Source: Pannonibacter sp051860505
GTDB lineage: Bacteria > Pseudomonadota > Alphaproteobacteria > Rhizobiales > Stappiaceae
Reading direction: 5' to 3'
Length of the DNA stretch: 64,000 nucleotides
Assembly (NCBI RefSeq): GCF_051860505.1
Contig: NZ_JBHYDX010000003.1
Coordinates: 124,001-188,000, forward strand
Part shown: piece after piece, positions 24,952 through 33,885 of the stretch
Layout: each line of letters starts with the position of its first letter
How positions within the stretch are numbered: position 1 is the first letter of the stretch
Notes under the pieces: generated by a model
The model's input: the letters and a program-made list of their open reading frames with translations, nothing else
Databases searched by the model: none
What the model was told of the DNA's origin: nothing
Position numbers and translations under genes: made by a program

Positions 24952-25824
24952 TCACCAGACGAGACGCGGCAGGGCGGCGCGGGCGGAGAGGCCTTCTTCC
25001 GCAAGGCGGCGGCGGATGAGGGCTTCGTCCGGTGCGTCGCTGGCACCGAAGTCGGCGGCGTGAATGCCGCCGGTCACGAACAGAACGTCAATGCCTTGCG
25101 AATCAGCGCCGCGAATGTCGGTCGGCAGGCCGTCACCGATGGCCAGGACCCGGTCGCGGGAGTAAGCCGCGCCCTGGATTTCCGCCATACGGGAGAGGGC
25201 TGCGTCGTAGATCGGCTTGTGCGGCTTGCCGAGGAGATGCACGGTGCCGCCGAGGTCCTCGTACAGCCGGGCCAGCGCGCCGGCGCACCAGATCAGCTTT
25301 TCACCGCGCTCCACGACAATATCCGGATTGGCGCAGACCATCGGCAACCCACGCGCAACCAGCCGGGTGAGCTGGTCACGGTAGTCGTCCGGTGTCTCGA
25401 CCTCATCGTCGAAGAGGCCGGTGCAACTGATGAGGCCAGCGTCTTCCTCGCTCGACAGGACAACGCCCAGACCGTCATAGATCGGCACATCCCGGTCGGC
25501 GCCGATGTGCAGCACCTTTCCGCCGGGCTTCGACGCGATCATGGCGCGGGTGACATCACCGGAGGTGACGATGTCGTCATAAGCATCGCGCGGCACGCCG
25601 TAATTGGCCAGCTGCTCATGGATCTGCTCGGCCGGGCGCGGCGCGTTGGTGATGAGGATGACGCAGCCGCCGGTCTCGGCCCGGTAGCGTGACAGCGCCT
25701 CATGCGCTGCATCAAAGGCCTTCAGGCCGTTGTGCAGGACGCCCCACACATCGCTGAGGACCCCGCTGTAATCCGGAGCGAGTGTGCGCAGGCCGGGGAC
25801 AAGGAGCGGGGCAATGGCGTTCAT
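24952..25824 (-). CDS. HAD-superfamily class IIA hydrolase (TIGR01459 type)
   Basis: A 290-aa protein. Motif I is SDVWGVLHNG, as in the TIGR01459 group, with motif II around VILITNAPRP, Lys in LGKPHKPIYDAAL and motif III in VLAIGDGLPTDIRGA. This is the subclass with a large C2 cap, related to NagD and pyridoxal or phosphoglycolate phosphatases; the substrate is unknown. The ATG at 25824 is used because the family begins near here and the upstream extension is Arg-rich and atypical. It is divergent from mutL. Confidence 0.88.
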   Translation of the reverse strand: MNAIAPLLVPGLRTLAPDYSGVLSDVWGVLHNGLKAFDAAHEALSRYRAETGGCVILITNAPRPAEQIHEQLANYGVPRDAYDDIVTSGDVTRAMIASKPGGKVLHIGADRDVPIYDGLGVVLSSEEDAGLISCTGLFDDEVETPDDYRDQLTRLVARGLPMVCANPDIVVERGEKLIWCAGALARLYEDLGGTVHLLGKPHKPIYDAALSRMAEIQGAAYSRDRVLAIGDGLPTDIRGADSQGIDVLFVTGGIHAADFGASDAPDEALIRRRLAEEGLSARAALPRLVW

Positions 25825-26003
25825 GGGGTTCTCTCGGACTGATCTGGTATGATGGCAGGGAATCGGCTCTTGTCCGATCCGGATGCGGCGGACCATATAC
25901 GAAGCTGGTGCCGGGCGGAACCGGCACCGGCGAGCCGGGCGTTGCGTCCTTGTGTGGCGGCTCGGCAAACAACCGGCGGGTGGCGCAGGGGTAGAGAGCG
26001 GAC

Positions 26004-27884
26004 ATGGCAGTCAGACAGCTCGGCGAAGCGATCATCAACCGGATCGCTGCCGGTGAAGTGATCGAGCGTCCAGCCAGCGTCGTCAAGGAACTGGTCGAGA
26101 ACGCCGTGGACGCCGGCGCGCGCAACATCGAGATCGTGACAGCGGCTGGCGGCAAGACGCTGATCCGCGTGTCCGACGATGGCGCGGGCATGACCGCTGC
26201 CGATCTGGCGTTGGCGGTCCGGCGGCATTGCACCTCGAAACTGCGCGATGAAGACCTGTTCGACATCCGCACCCTCGGCTTTCGCGGCGAGGCGCTGCCG
26301 TCGATCGGTTCCGTGGCCCGGCTGACCATCACCACACGGCACAAGGATGAGGCCCATGCCTGGCGGATCGAGGTGGCCGGCGGCACCGAGAGCCCGCTGG
26401 AGCCGGCGGCCCGCAGTCTCGGCACCCAGGTCGAGGTGCGGGACCTGTTTTTTGCCACGCCCGCCCGTCTGAAGTTCCTCAAGACCGACCGCGCCGAGGC
26501 TGCGGCGATCACCGAAGTCGTGCGCCGCATTGCGCTGGCCTACCCGGAGGTGGGCTTCAGCCTTGGCGGCTCTGACCGGCAGTCGATCATCTGGCCCGCC
26601 GCGCGCGGCGAAGACCCGCGCATGGCCCGGCTGGCGCAGGTGGTTGGCGATGACTTCCTCGAGAATGCCATGCGCATCGATGCGGTGCGCGAAGGCGTAC
26701 GGCTGACCGGGTTCGCCGGTCTGCCGACCTATCACCGTGGCACGGCGCAGCAGCAGTTCTTTTATGTCAACGGCCGGCCGGTGAAGGACAAGCTGCTCCT
26801 GTCCGGCCTGCGCGGGGCCTATGCCGACGTGCTGGCCCGCGACCGGCATCCGGTTGTCGTGCTCTATGTCGATCTCGATCCCTCCTTTGTCGACGTCAAC
26901 GTGCACCCGGCCAAAGCCGATGTGCGCTTCCGCGACGGGCAACTGGTGCGCGGGCTCTTGGTGGGGGCTATCAAGCATGCGCTGGTCCAGGCCGGGCATC
27001 GCTCCTCGACGTCGAATGCGGCCAGCGCTCTCGATGTGCTGCGGGCCGGCGGTGCGGCGGCAGCGGGCGCGAGCGGGCAGGGCTGGGCGCGGGCGAATGG
27101 CCCGGTGCAGGACTGGCAGGCCTCTCCCTATCGGCCCTTGCACGAAATGTCCGGTTTTGCAGAAGCCGGCCAGCCAGGCTTCGACACCGGAACGGATCCG
27201 GGCGGCATGGCAGTCGTGCTGGGCAGCCTGCCGCTGGCCGATCTCGCCCGGCCCTCGGCCGATGCGCGGGCGCATGGGGCGGCCATTTCCGAGGATCTGA
27301 TGGCGCGTCCTCTTGGGGCTGCGAGGGCGCAGATGCATGAAACCTATATCGTGTCGCAGACGCTGGACGGTGTCGTCATCGTTGACCAGCACGCGGCGCA
27401 TGAGCGCCTGGTCTATGAACGCCTCAAGGAGGCGCTGGCGCGCCGCGAAGTGCCGCGCCAGATGCTGCTGATTCCGGAAGTGGTGGAACTGCCCGAGGAG
27501 GATGTCGGCCGTCTGGCCGATCACGCCGATGCCCTGGAAGGCGCCGGCCTCGTGCTGGAGCCATTCGGCCCCGGCGCGGTGGCCGTGCGCGAGACGCCGG
27601 CACTCTTGAAGGGGCTTGATGTCCGCGCGCTGGTCCGGGATCTCGCCGATGAACTGGCCGAATGGGACAGCGCAACCGGGCTGAAGGAGCGGCTGGACCA
27701 CGTTGCTGCGACCATGGCCTGCCACGGCTCCATCCGCGCCGGCCGCCGGCTGCGGGTCGAGGAAATGGATGCCCTCTTGCGCGACATGGAGGCAACGCCC
27801 CTGTCCGGCCAGTGCAACCACGGTCGCCCGACCTGGATCGAGCTGAAACTCTCCGACATCGAGCGGCTGTTCGGGCGCAAGTGA
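26004..27884 (+). CDS. mutL: DNA mismatch repair protein MutL with endonuclease motif
   Basis: A 626-aa protein. The GHKL ATPase motifs are NRIAAGEVIERPASVVKELV, DDGAGM and GFRGEALPSI. The C-terminal dimerisation domain contains DQHAAHERLVYE, which fits the endonuclease signature DQHA-X2-E-X4-E, plus ACHGSIRAGRRL and CNHGRPTW. This agrees with the general lack of MutH in alphaproteobacteria: MutL itself nicks the new strand. A Gly/Ala-rich linker lies between the domains (about 340-430). It is divergent from the HAD gene and convergent with the porin. Confidence 0.97.
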   Translation: MAVRQLGEAIINRIAAGEVIERPASVVKELVENAVDAGARNIEIVTAAGGKTLIRVSDDGAGMTAADLALAVRRHCTSKLRDEDLFDIRTLGFRGEALPSIGSVARLTITTRHKDEAHAWRIEVAGGTESPLEPAARSLGTQVEVRDLFFATPARLKFLKTDRAEAAAITEVVRRIALAYPEVGFSLGGSDRQSIIWPAARGEDPRMARLAQVVGDDFLENAMRIDAVREGVRLTGFAGLPTYHRGTAQQQFFYVNGRPVKDKLLLSGLRGAYADVLARDRHPVVVLYVDLDPSFVDVNVHPAKADVRFRDGQLVRGLLVGAIKHALVQAGHRSSTSNAASALDVLRAGGAAAAGASGQGWARANGPVQDWQASPYRPLHEMSGFAEAGQPGFDTGTDPGGMAVVLGSLPLADLARPSADARAHGAAISEDLMARPLGAARAQMHETYIVSQTLDGVVIVDQHAAHERLVYERLKEALARREVPRQMLLIPEVVELPEEDVGRLADHADALEGAGLVLEPFGPGAVAVRETPALLKGLDVRALVRDLADELAEWDSATGLKERLDHVAATMACHGSIRAGRRLRVEEMDALLRDMEATPLSGQCNHGRPTWIELKLSDIERLFGRK

Positions 27885-27910
27885 GCGGAAGCGTCTGGGG
27901 CGCTATCTGG

Positions 27911-27945
27911 AAAAACAAAAGGCGGCCGAGGCCGCCTTTCGCATG
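27911..27945. terminator. Bidirectional terminator between mutL and the porin gene
   Basis: AAAGGCGGCC (27918-27927) pairs with GGCCGCCTTT (27930-27939). Minus-strand reading gives a TTTTGTTTTT tail for the porin gene, and plus-strand reading ends in TTTC for mutL. Confidence 0.88.
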
Positions 27946-27963
27946 CGCAATTCTGCGTCTGGA

Positions 27964-29142
27964 TCAGAACGTCCGCTCGACGCGAATGGTCGTGTAGATC
28001 TCGTTGCGGTCCTTCTGGACGGAGCTGCGGTGGAAGTCGAAGTCGCGATAGGCGACTTCCGCGCCGATTCCGAGGCCGTCGACCGGCTTCCAGATCAGGT
28101 TGATGTTGCCGCCCCACATGCTGAAGTCATTCGTCGAGCCGAAGGCATCCGCACTTGCGTAATTGGCTTCGATCGAGCCTTCCAGCTGGTCAGAGAAATT
28201 GTGCAGGAAGCCGGCGCCGATGGCCCAGGTCTTGGTGGTGCGGCTCTTGCCACCGGCAAAGATGGCGTCGGTGATCTGCGGTGTCGCGGAGATATCGTCC
28301 CAGGTGTCCTGAACATAACCGGACGCGCCGTCGGCATAGACGGCCTGGAATGCGATGTTGTCGGTGGCGCCGAAGACCGGCACGTTCAACTGGACGCCTG
28401 CGCCAATGGCGAAGCCCACATCCCCCTTGGTGTTCGCCGCAGCATAGCGAACATCATGCAAGGCGCCCATGATCTGGGCGCTGCCCCAGCCCTGCTCGAT
28501 GCGCAGATGGGCAATCAGGTCCGGATAGCGGTGGCCGGCATAGGCGTCACCGCCACCAACCAGGTTCCAGCGACGGGTGGTGCCATCTTCAACCGACAGG
28601 GTGGCCGACATGCCATTGCCGAAGGCTGCCGTGTAGGCCGCGATCCAGTTCTTATAGTCGGTGTAGACCGTGTGATAGTTGCCGTAGGAGTAGCCGGTCC
28701 AGAAGTCGAACATGGACTGGGTCCGGCCGAAGGTGAAGTTGCCGAACTGGATGAAGGCCTGGTCGAGGACAAAGGACGATCCGCCCGAATCGCGCTGCAT
28801 GTACATGTCGATGTAGGAGCGGACGAGGCCATACTCGCTGTTGGTGCGCGCATCCAGGCGCAGGATCCCACGGGCGCGGGTCGATGTGCCGTTCGCATCG
28901 CGCTTCCAGTTGTTCGGGCCGTCACCGTAATTGTTGAAACGGTATTCAGCGCGGACACGGCCAGATATCCGCAGGCAGGTCTCCGTGCCAGGAATGTAGA
29001 AGAAGCCGGTGCCGAAGGCATCGCAGACCCGAACGTAGTCAACGGGTTCCGGTGCAACCGGCAAATCTGCAGCCATTGCCCCTGTTGTACCAACCGATGT
29101 GGCGACAGCGACCGAAGCAATCAAAGTCCTGATATTGCGCAT
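27964..29142 (-). CDS. Outer-membrane porin (Porin_2 family)
   Basis: About 392 aa. The signal peptide MRNIRTLIASVAVATSVG...AMA is followed by ADLPVAPEPVDYVRVCDAFG, the typical start of rhizobial general porins with a Cys pair (DAFGTGFFYIPGTETCLRISG). Beta-strand-rich repeats follow and the chain ends in Arg-Thr-Phe, the aromatic C-terminal signature for BAM assembly. The ATG at 29142 is set by the signal peptide. Function: diffusion of small hydrophilic solutes. A long A/T-rich leader region lies upstream. Confidence 0.93.
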   Translation of the reverse strand: MRNIRTLIASVAVATSVGTTGAMAADLPVAPEPVDYVRVCDAFGTGFFYIPGTETCLRISGRVRAEYRFNNYGDGPNNWKRDANGTSTRARGILRLDARTNSEYGLVRSYIDMYMQRDSGGSSFVLDQAFIQFGNFTFGRTQSMFDFWTGYSYGNYHTVYTDYKNWIAAYTAAFGNGMSATLSVEDGTTRRWNLVGGGDAYAGHRYPDLIAHLRIEQGWGSAQIMGALHDVRYAAANTKGDVGFAIGAGVQLNVPVFGATDNIAFQAVYADGASGYVQDTWDDISATPQITDAIFAGGKSRTTKTWAIGAGFLHNFSDQLEGSIEANYASADAFGSTNDFSMWGGNINLIWKPVDGLGIGAEVAYRDFDFHRSSVQKDRNEIYTTIRVERTF

Positions 29143-29515
29143 CACATGTTCCCCATGCTTGCAAAAAACATCTTCACTTGCAAATACCGCAGGGTTGCCC
29201 TGTCGACTCACAAGTGAAAACACCCACCACCTGAATAAAAGAGTAGGTGAACCATAATTTTTGGCCAATGGGAGAATGCAGCGCGTCAGCGAATTCAGAC
29301 CGGGAGATGCCAGAACGCAACATTCGGGAAATTTACTTAGCCTTACATGCAAAGGGAGTGTGCATTTGCTAAAACAGTGAGCAGCGCCACCGGCTCAGAA
29401 TGCTGCAGATGCCAAAAGGAGAGGCGTGGCGGGCTGCAGGCAGGGGCGGTTATGCCCTGTCATCTCATTGTCGCGCTTTTGTCGCATGGCTCAGCGTCCA
29501 ACAGGAGAGACGGAA
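29143..29515. other. Upstream region of the porin gene
   Basis: About 373 bp without a supported gene. It is more A/T-rich than the surroundings near 29215-29290 and holds a weak inverted repeat (CACCT ... AGGTG, about 29226-29250). It probably carries the porin promoter and leader. In-frame upstream extensions of both neighbouring genes cross it but look non-coding. Confidence 0.5.
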
Positions 29516-29779
29516 GTGTGGCGGATCGCGATCTGGGGTGCTGCGGCGGTGATGATCGTGCTGGGTCTGCTGACGGTGCTGTTGCCGATCCCGACCGGGG
29601 TGCCGTTGCTGGCGGGCGGTGCCATGCTGATCCTGTCGACGAGCCCGAGCGCGGCACGGTGGCTGCGGCGGCGGCGGCGCGGCAGTGGATGGCTCAACGG
29701 ATGGTTCACCTGGCTGGAACAGCGCGCGCCCCTGCGCCTTGCGCGGATCCTCGGACGGTCACGGCCACGGCAGAAGTGA
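29516..29779 (+). CDS. Small membrane protein, PGPGW-like
   Basis: An 87-aa protein starting at GTG 29516, chosen because AGGAGAG lies six bases upstream; an ATG at 29486 in the same frame has no ribosome site. Two hydrophobic segments flank LLPIPTGVPLLAGGAMLIL, which resembles the PGPGW-family turn between helices. A strongly basic stretch (RWLRRRRRGSG) follows on the cytoplasmic side. Function is unknown. It is convergent with rsmD. Confidence 0.65.
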   Translation: MWRIAIWGAAAVMIVLGLLTVLLPIPTGVPLLAGGAMLILSTSPSAARWLRRRRRGSGWLNGWFTWLEQRAPLRLARILGRSRPRQK

Positions 29780-29829
29780 CCGGCCAGCATCCGGAAGCGG
29801 CGGCACCCTGAACGCTCAAGGGAGGAGTT

Positions 29830-30381
29830 TCAGGCCTTGAGGAACAGCACCTGGCTGTCGCCGGCGCTGCGCTGGTCAATCAGCTCGAAGCCTTGCGGAA
29901 TGGCGATAGCCGCGTTGGCGCGTTCTTCCAGAACGCAGATGGCGCCCGACGCCAGCCAGCCGCCTTCCCGGGCCGAAGCAAGGGCAAGTTCGCCCATGCC
30001 CTTGTCATAAGGGGGATCGGCAAAGACGAGATCGAAAGGCTCGATGGTCCCCGCGGGGCCAAGCTTCGTTGCATCCCGTCGCAGGATCTTGGCGAGGCCG
30101 TTGAGGCCCATGGTTTCCATGTTGCGGCGGATGAGGCCGCGTGGCTCGACGGCCTCCTCCACGAAGGTCACATGCCGGGCGCCGCGGCTGACCGCTTCAA
30201 AGCCGAGGGCGCCGGTGCCGGCGAACAGGTCAAGCACCCGGACGCCATCCAGATCCACTCCGACGCCATGCGCCAGGATGTTGAAGATCGTCTCACGCAG
30301 GCGGTCGCTGGTCGGGCGCGTGGCGTCCGACCGGGGCGTTGCAAGTGCGGTTCCCTTGAACCGTCCGGCGATGATGCGCAT
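29830..30381 (-). CDS. rsmD: 16S rRNA (guanine-966 N2)-methyltransferase
   Basis: A 183-aa protein of normal length. MRIIAGRFKG and TRPTSDRLRETIFNIL are the family start, VLDLFAGTGALGFEA binds S-adenosylmethionine, and FADPPYDKG is the N-methyltransferase catalytic motif. It modifies the small-subunit rRNA during ribosome assembly. It lies 15 bp after a 23S-type pseudouridine synthase gene on the same strand, so the two RNA-modification genes are probably cotranscribed. Confidence 0.96.
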   Translation of the reverse strand: MRIIAGRFKGTALATPRSDATRPTSDRLRETIFNILAHGVGVDLDGVRVLDLFAGTGALGFEAVSRGARHVTFVEEAVEPRGLIRRNMETMGLNGLAKILRRDATKLGPAGTIEPFDLVFADPPYDKGMGELALASAREGGWLASGAICVLEERANAAIAIPQGFELIDQRSAGDSQVLFLKA

Positions 30382-30396
30382 CGTCAGCTGCCAGCC

Positions 30397-32595
30397 TTAG
30401 CTGCGGCCGCGCGGGCGTGAGCCGCCATTGCCGCGCGGTGCGCCGCCCTTGGGACCGGCACCACGCGGGCCACCGCGCGGCGCGCCGCCTTTGGACCCTG
30501 CACCCTTGGGACCACCGAAGCCACGGCCACCGCCACCACCGCCGCCGCCGAAGCCGCGACCTGGCCGGTCGCCGCGATCCGGACGATCGCCACGGCTTGG
30601 GCCATCGCCCCGGTTCGGTCGATCTGCACGATCCGGGCGGTCGGCTCTGTCCGGACGGCTGAAGTTGCGGTCAGGGCGGGCACCACGGTCGGGACGTTCA
30701 CTGCGCTCCGGGCGATCCGCACGGCTGAAGCCGCGCGGGCCTTCGTAGGCGTCGTCCCGGCCACGCGGCGGACCCTTGCGGTCGGCGCCCATGCGGGATT
30801 CCTGCTGCTTGTCGGCAACAATGCCGTCCTCGCTCCAGATCCGGCGTTGCGGCTGGGGCCGTGCGGGCCGATCCGACTGTTGCGGCCGGGCATCAGGGCG
30901 CGGTTCGCGCGTCAGGCGGAAACGGCTGCGCGGCGAGACCTTCATCGGCCGCTGTGCATCGCCGCGTTCCTCACGCCCGCCGTCTCGGTTTCCACCGCGA
31001 TAGCCATCTCTGGCGCCGTCACGGCCCCCATCGCGGGCCCCGTCACGACTATTGGCGCGGCGATCATCGCGCTGCCCGCGATCATCGCGGCCGCCCTCGC
31101 GGGCCGGCCGCTTGCGGCCACCGATGGCAGCAGCGCCGTCACGGGCGGTCATCCATTCCCCGCGACCCTGCTTCTGCGGCGCCGGGCGGTCTTTCTTCTT
31201 CGGCTTGTCGCCCTCTTCGCCCGGAATATGGGTGAGGACGGGCGCATCGAAATCGGCGCCTGCGGCAGATGCAAGCTTTTCGCCGAGCTGGTCGCGCAAG
31301 ACGCGGCCACGGATCTCGCGCACTTCACCTTCCGGCAGTTCCATCAACTGGAACGGGCCGAAGGACAGGCGAATCAGCCGATTCACGGACAGGCCGAGAT
31401 GCTCGAGGACGCGCTTGACCTCGCGGTTCTTGCCTTCACGCAGGCCCATGGTGAGCCAGACGTTGTCGCCCTGCACCTTGTCGAGGGTCGCCTCGATGCC
31501 GGCATAGAGCACGCCGTCGATGGCGATGCCGTCGGCAAGGCCGTTGAGCTGCTCCTGGGTGACTTCGCCAAAGGCGCGGACCCGGTAACGACGCAGCCAG
31601 CCGGTGGCCGGCAGTTCCATGACCCGGGCGAGACCGCCATCATTGGTCAGGAGCAAGAGGCCTTCGGTGTTGATGTCGAGTCGGCCGACGGAGAGAACGC
31701 GCGGCATTTCCTTCGGCAGCGCATCGAAAACAGTCGGGCGGCCTTCCGGGTCGTGGTTGGTCGTCACCAGGCCGCGCGGCTTGTGGTAGAGCCACAGGCG
31801 GGTGCGCTCCCTTTGCGGCATCGGCTGGCCGTCGACGAGGATCGTGTCGTCCTCGGTGACGGTAAAGGCCGGCGTCGTCAGCACGGTGCCATTGACGCTG
31901 ACGCGGCCGGCTTCGATCCAGACTTCCGCATCCCGGCGTGAGCACAGACCAGCGCGGGCCATCACCTTGGCGATGCGCTCGGCTTCGCCGGCAAAGGAGA
32001 TGGAGGATGGCGTTTCGGATGGAACGCCTGTGCCCTTGGCCGGGCGGTCTGCCGGCGTCTTGCGCGGGAACGGCTTGCCACCGGGACGGTCGCCGCTGCG
32101 CGGGCCGCGCGCCGGACGGGCATCATCAAAGCGTCCGCCCGAGGGCTTGCCGCCGTAGGGCTTGGCCCCGAAGGGCTTGTCGGAGCGGGGGCCACGCGGC
32201 GCATCGCCACGGTTGGGGCGGTCGCCGAAGCTGCGCTGCGGACGGCCTTCGCCGCCTTCGCTGCGACCACCAAAGCCCCGGTTCGGACGGGCATCGCCGC
32301 GATCAGGGCGGTCGCCAAAGCTGCGCTGCGGACGGCCTTCGCCGCCTTCGCTGCGGCCACCAAAGCCCCGGTTCGGACGGGCATCGCCGCGATCGGGACG
32401 GTCGCCAAAGCTGCGCTGCGGACGGCCCTCGCCGCCTTCGCTGCGGGCGCTAAAGCCGCGCTGCGGCCGGCCGGCGCCGCTGGGCGCGCCGGGTTTGCGG
32501 GGAGGACGGGACGCGCCGTCAGAGGCGCCCGTACGACGGGACGGTCCGCCGGGCTTGCCGCCGCGGGGCCGGGAAGGGATTTTCTTGTCGGTCAT
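30397..32595 (-). CDS. RsuA/RluB-family pseudouridine synthase with long Arg/Gly-rich extensions
   Basis: About 732 aa against roughly 250-300 for the bare enzyme. An N-terminal Arg/Gly/Pro-rich region (about 200 residues) holds three 30-residue repeats starting RSEGGEGRPQRSFGDRP. An S4 RNA-binding domain follows (IAKVMARAGLCSRRDAEVWI), then the synthase with the catalytic Asp in SVGRLDINTEGLLLL and REGKNREVKRVLEHLGL. After about 245 residues of enzyme the chain runs into a second Arg/Asp/Gly-rich tail ending in Gly-rich stretches. It is probably RluB, acting on 23S rRNA. The ATG at 32595 follows GAGGCTGG. It is divergent from tadA. Confidence 0.9.
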   Translation of the reverse strand: MTDKKIPSRPRGGKPGGPSRRTGASDGASRPPRKPGAPSGAGRPQRGFSARSEGGEGRPQRSFGDRPDRGDARPNRGFGGRSEGGEGRPQRSFGDRPDRGDARPNRGFGGRSEGGEGRPQRSFGDRPNRGDAPRGPRSDKPFGAKPYGGKPSGGRFDDARPARGPRSGDRPGGKPFPRKTPADRPAKGTGVPSETPSSISFAGEAERIAKVMARAGLCSRRDAEVWIEAGRVSVNGTVLTTPAFTVTEDDTILVDGQPMPQRERTRLWLYHKPRGLVTTNHDPEGRPTVFDALPKEMPRVLSVGRLDINTEGLLLLTNDGGLARVMELPATGWLRRYRVRAFGEVTQEQLNGLADGIAIDGVLYAGIEATLDKVQGDNVWLTMGLREGKNREVKRVLEHLGLSVNRLIRLSFGPFQLMELPEGEVREIRGRVLRDQLGEKLASAAGADFDAPVLTHIPGEEGDKPKKKDRPAPQKQGRGEWMTARDGAAAIGGRKRPAREGGRDDRGQRDDRRANSRDGARDGGRDGARDGYRGGNRDGGREERGDAQRPMKVSPRSRFRLTREPRPDARPQQSDRPARPQPQRRIWSEDGIVADKQQESRMGADRKGPPRGRDDAYEGPRGFSRADRPERSERPDRGARPDRNFSRPDRADRPDRADRPNRGDGPSRGDRPDRGDRPGRGFGGGGGGGGRGFGGPKGAGSKGGAPRGGPRGAGPKGGAPRGNGGSRPRGRS
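32200..32445 (-). repeat. Three 90-bp in-frame repeats in the pseudouridine synthase gene
   Basis: Units at 32445-32356, 32355-32266 and 32265 to about 32200 (the last partial) encode the same 30-residue Arg/Gly-rich sequence with very few nucleotide differences, implying recent expansion or conversion. Confidence 0.92.
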
Positions 32596-32760
32596 TCCAG
32601 CCTCATAGCAGAGGTTTCCCACTTTAGGAATCGGACATTTGCGGCCTTTGCGCAAAATGCATGCCTGATCTGTCAAATGGTTTATAACGCGGGCGTCATT
32701 TGGTCCGGACCAGCATGCCGAACCGGGTCAGTTCCGCCGCAAGAGGATGCTGCTGCCAGT

Positions 32761-33258
32761 ATGAGCGCCACCCGTTCGGGGCCGGAGGAAACCGACCCGC
32801 CGTCGACCGTTTCCAGCTTCATGGATCTGGCGCTTGCAGAAGCGCGGGCGGCAGCCTTGCGCGGAGAGGTTCCCGTTGGTGCAGTGGTGGTGCGCGATGG
32901 CAAGGTCCTTGCCTGCGCGGGAAATCGAACGCTGGAACTCAATGATCCGACGGCGCACGCCGAAGTGCTGGCGATCCGCATCGCCTGCGACGCGGTGCAA
33001 TCGCAGCGGCTGACCGGATGCGATCTCTATGTCACGCTGGAGCCCTGCCCGATGTGCGCCGGGGCGATCTCCTTTGCCCGTATCCGCCGGCTCTACTATG
33101 GCGCTGATGATCCGAAGGGCGGGGCGGTCGACAACGGGGTGCGGCTGTATGGCCAGCCAACCTGTCATCATGCTCCGGAAGTTTATTCGGGTTTTGCCGA
33201 GACGGAGGCCGCCGGCCTGTTGCGCGATTTCTTCCGCGAGCGACGCGACGAACGCTGA
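32761..33258 (+). CDS. tadA: tRNA adenosine-34 deaminase
   Basis: About 165 aa from ATG 32761; another in-frame ATG at 32821 would give a protein starting MDLALAEARAAALRGEVPVG, close to the usual family start, so the true start is uncertain. The zinc-dependent deaminase motifs are complete: THAHAE-type PTAHAEVLAIR with the catalytic Glu, and LEPCPMCAGAISFARI with the two Cys ligands. It makes inosine at the wobble position of tRNA-Arg. It is divergent from the pseudouridine synthase, grouping three RNA-modification genes. Confidence 0.95.
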   Translation: MSATRSGPEETDPPSTVSSFMDLALAEARAAALRGEVPVGAVVVRDGKVLACAGNRTLELNDPTAHAEVLAIRIACDAVQSQRLTGCDLYVTLEPCPMCAGAISFARIRRLYYGADDPKGGAVDNGVRLYGQPTCHHAPEVYSGFAETEAAGLLRDFFRERRDER

Positions 33259-33308
33259 AGCACTGGTTCTATGGAAGAGGCACCGCGCGCGGGATGCCGG
33301 TGATCGGG

Positions 33309-33362
33309 AAAAAATTGGCGCCGCCCCGGAGAAGACATGGGAGAACGAACGGGGCGGCGCCA
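33309..33362 (-). terminator. Minus-strand terminator with a long loop
   Basis: TGGCGCCGCCCCG (33316-33328) and CGGGGCGGCGCCA (33350-33362) form a perfect 13-bp stem around 21 nt. On the minus strand it is followed by ATTTTTTCCC. It ends the gene at 33387. Confidence 0.85.
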
Positions 33363-33386
33363 GTCGGGGGCAGGTGGGAGGAGAAC

Positions 33387-33740
33387 CTACCCCTTGATGC
33401 TGCAAAGCGTGACCGGCCGGCGATGCGTCCGGGCGGCCAGATAGGGTTCAACGCCGGTGCTGGATGACACCGCGCGGGATTGTTGAAACAGGAGTTCGCC
33501 CGCATGGCCGGCTTCCTCGACGAGGGCACGGCGGCTGCAACTGGCAGCAATGGCAAAGCCAAGCTGCCGTAAATGCGCCTTGCGGTAGCAGAAGACCGCG
33601 AGCCGGGCACGCTGGTCCTCCGGCAGGCTGTGAGCGACCGACGCCGCAGAAGTCGCGTTCTGCCGCATCAGGACTTGGAAGGTCTCTTCAGAGACCGGGC
33701 ATATATCCTCATTCAAGGATTCTGGGGCCACGCGGTTCAT
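33387..33740 (-). CDS. Conserved-looking hypothetical protein
   Basis: A 117-aa protein, function not recognised. The start is supported by AAGGAG seven bases before the ATG. It is probably cytosolic with no membrane helix. The middle (EDQRARLAVFCYRKAHLRQLGFAIAAS) looks helical, and an N-terminal FQVLMRQNATSAASVAHSLP segment could be a second helix. It has three Cys. Upstream lies an A/T-rich promoter region (33741-33885) and downstream a strong terminator, so it is expressed alone. Confidence 0.7.
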   Translation of the reverse strand: MNRVAPESLNEDICPVSEETFQVLMRQNATSAASVAHSLPEDQRARLAVFCYRKAHLRQLGFAIAASCSRRALVEEAGHAGELLFQQSRAVSSSTGVEPYLAARTHRRPVTLCSIKG

Positions 33741-33885
33741 CCGCTTTCTCCTTCTGGATATAGCCCGATTCTCTGGTGCTCCGGTTAATCTAAAGTTAAA
33801 ATGCTGTATAAGTTAAAAAACTGACGAAAAGAATAGCATAATTACATAGCGTCACTGTTACATTTCACAGGGTAAAAATCTTTAT

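Noticed and set aside
25980..26003. GGTGGCGCAGGGGTAGAG-like string resembling a tRNA fragment
   Set aside because: No acceptor stem, anticodon arm or T-arm can be built. It is just upstream sequence of mutL.
25821..27821. 666-codon minus-strand frame across mutL
   Set aside because: Antisense shadow of mutL with no recognisable domain.
32200..32445. CRISPR-like regular repeats
   Set aside because: The 90-bp units are contiguous, in frame and part of the pseudouridine synthase gene, with no spacers.
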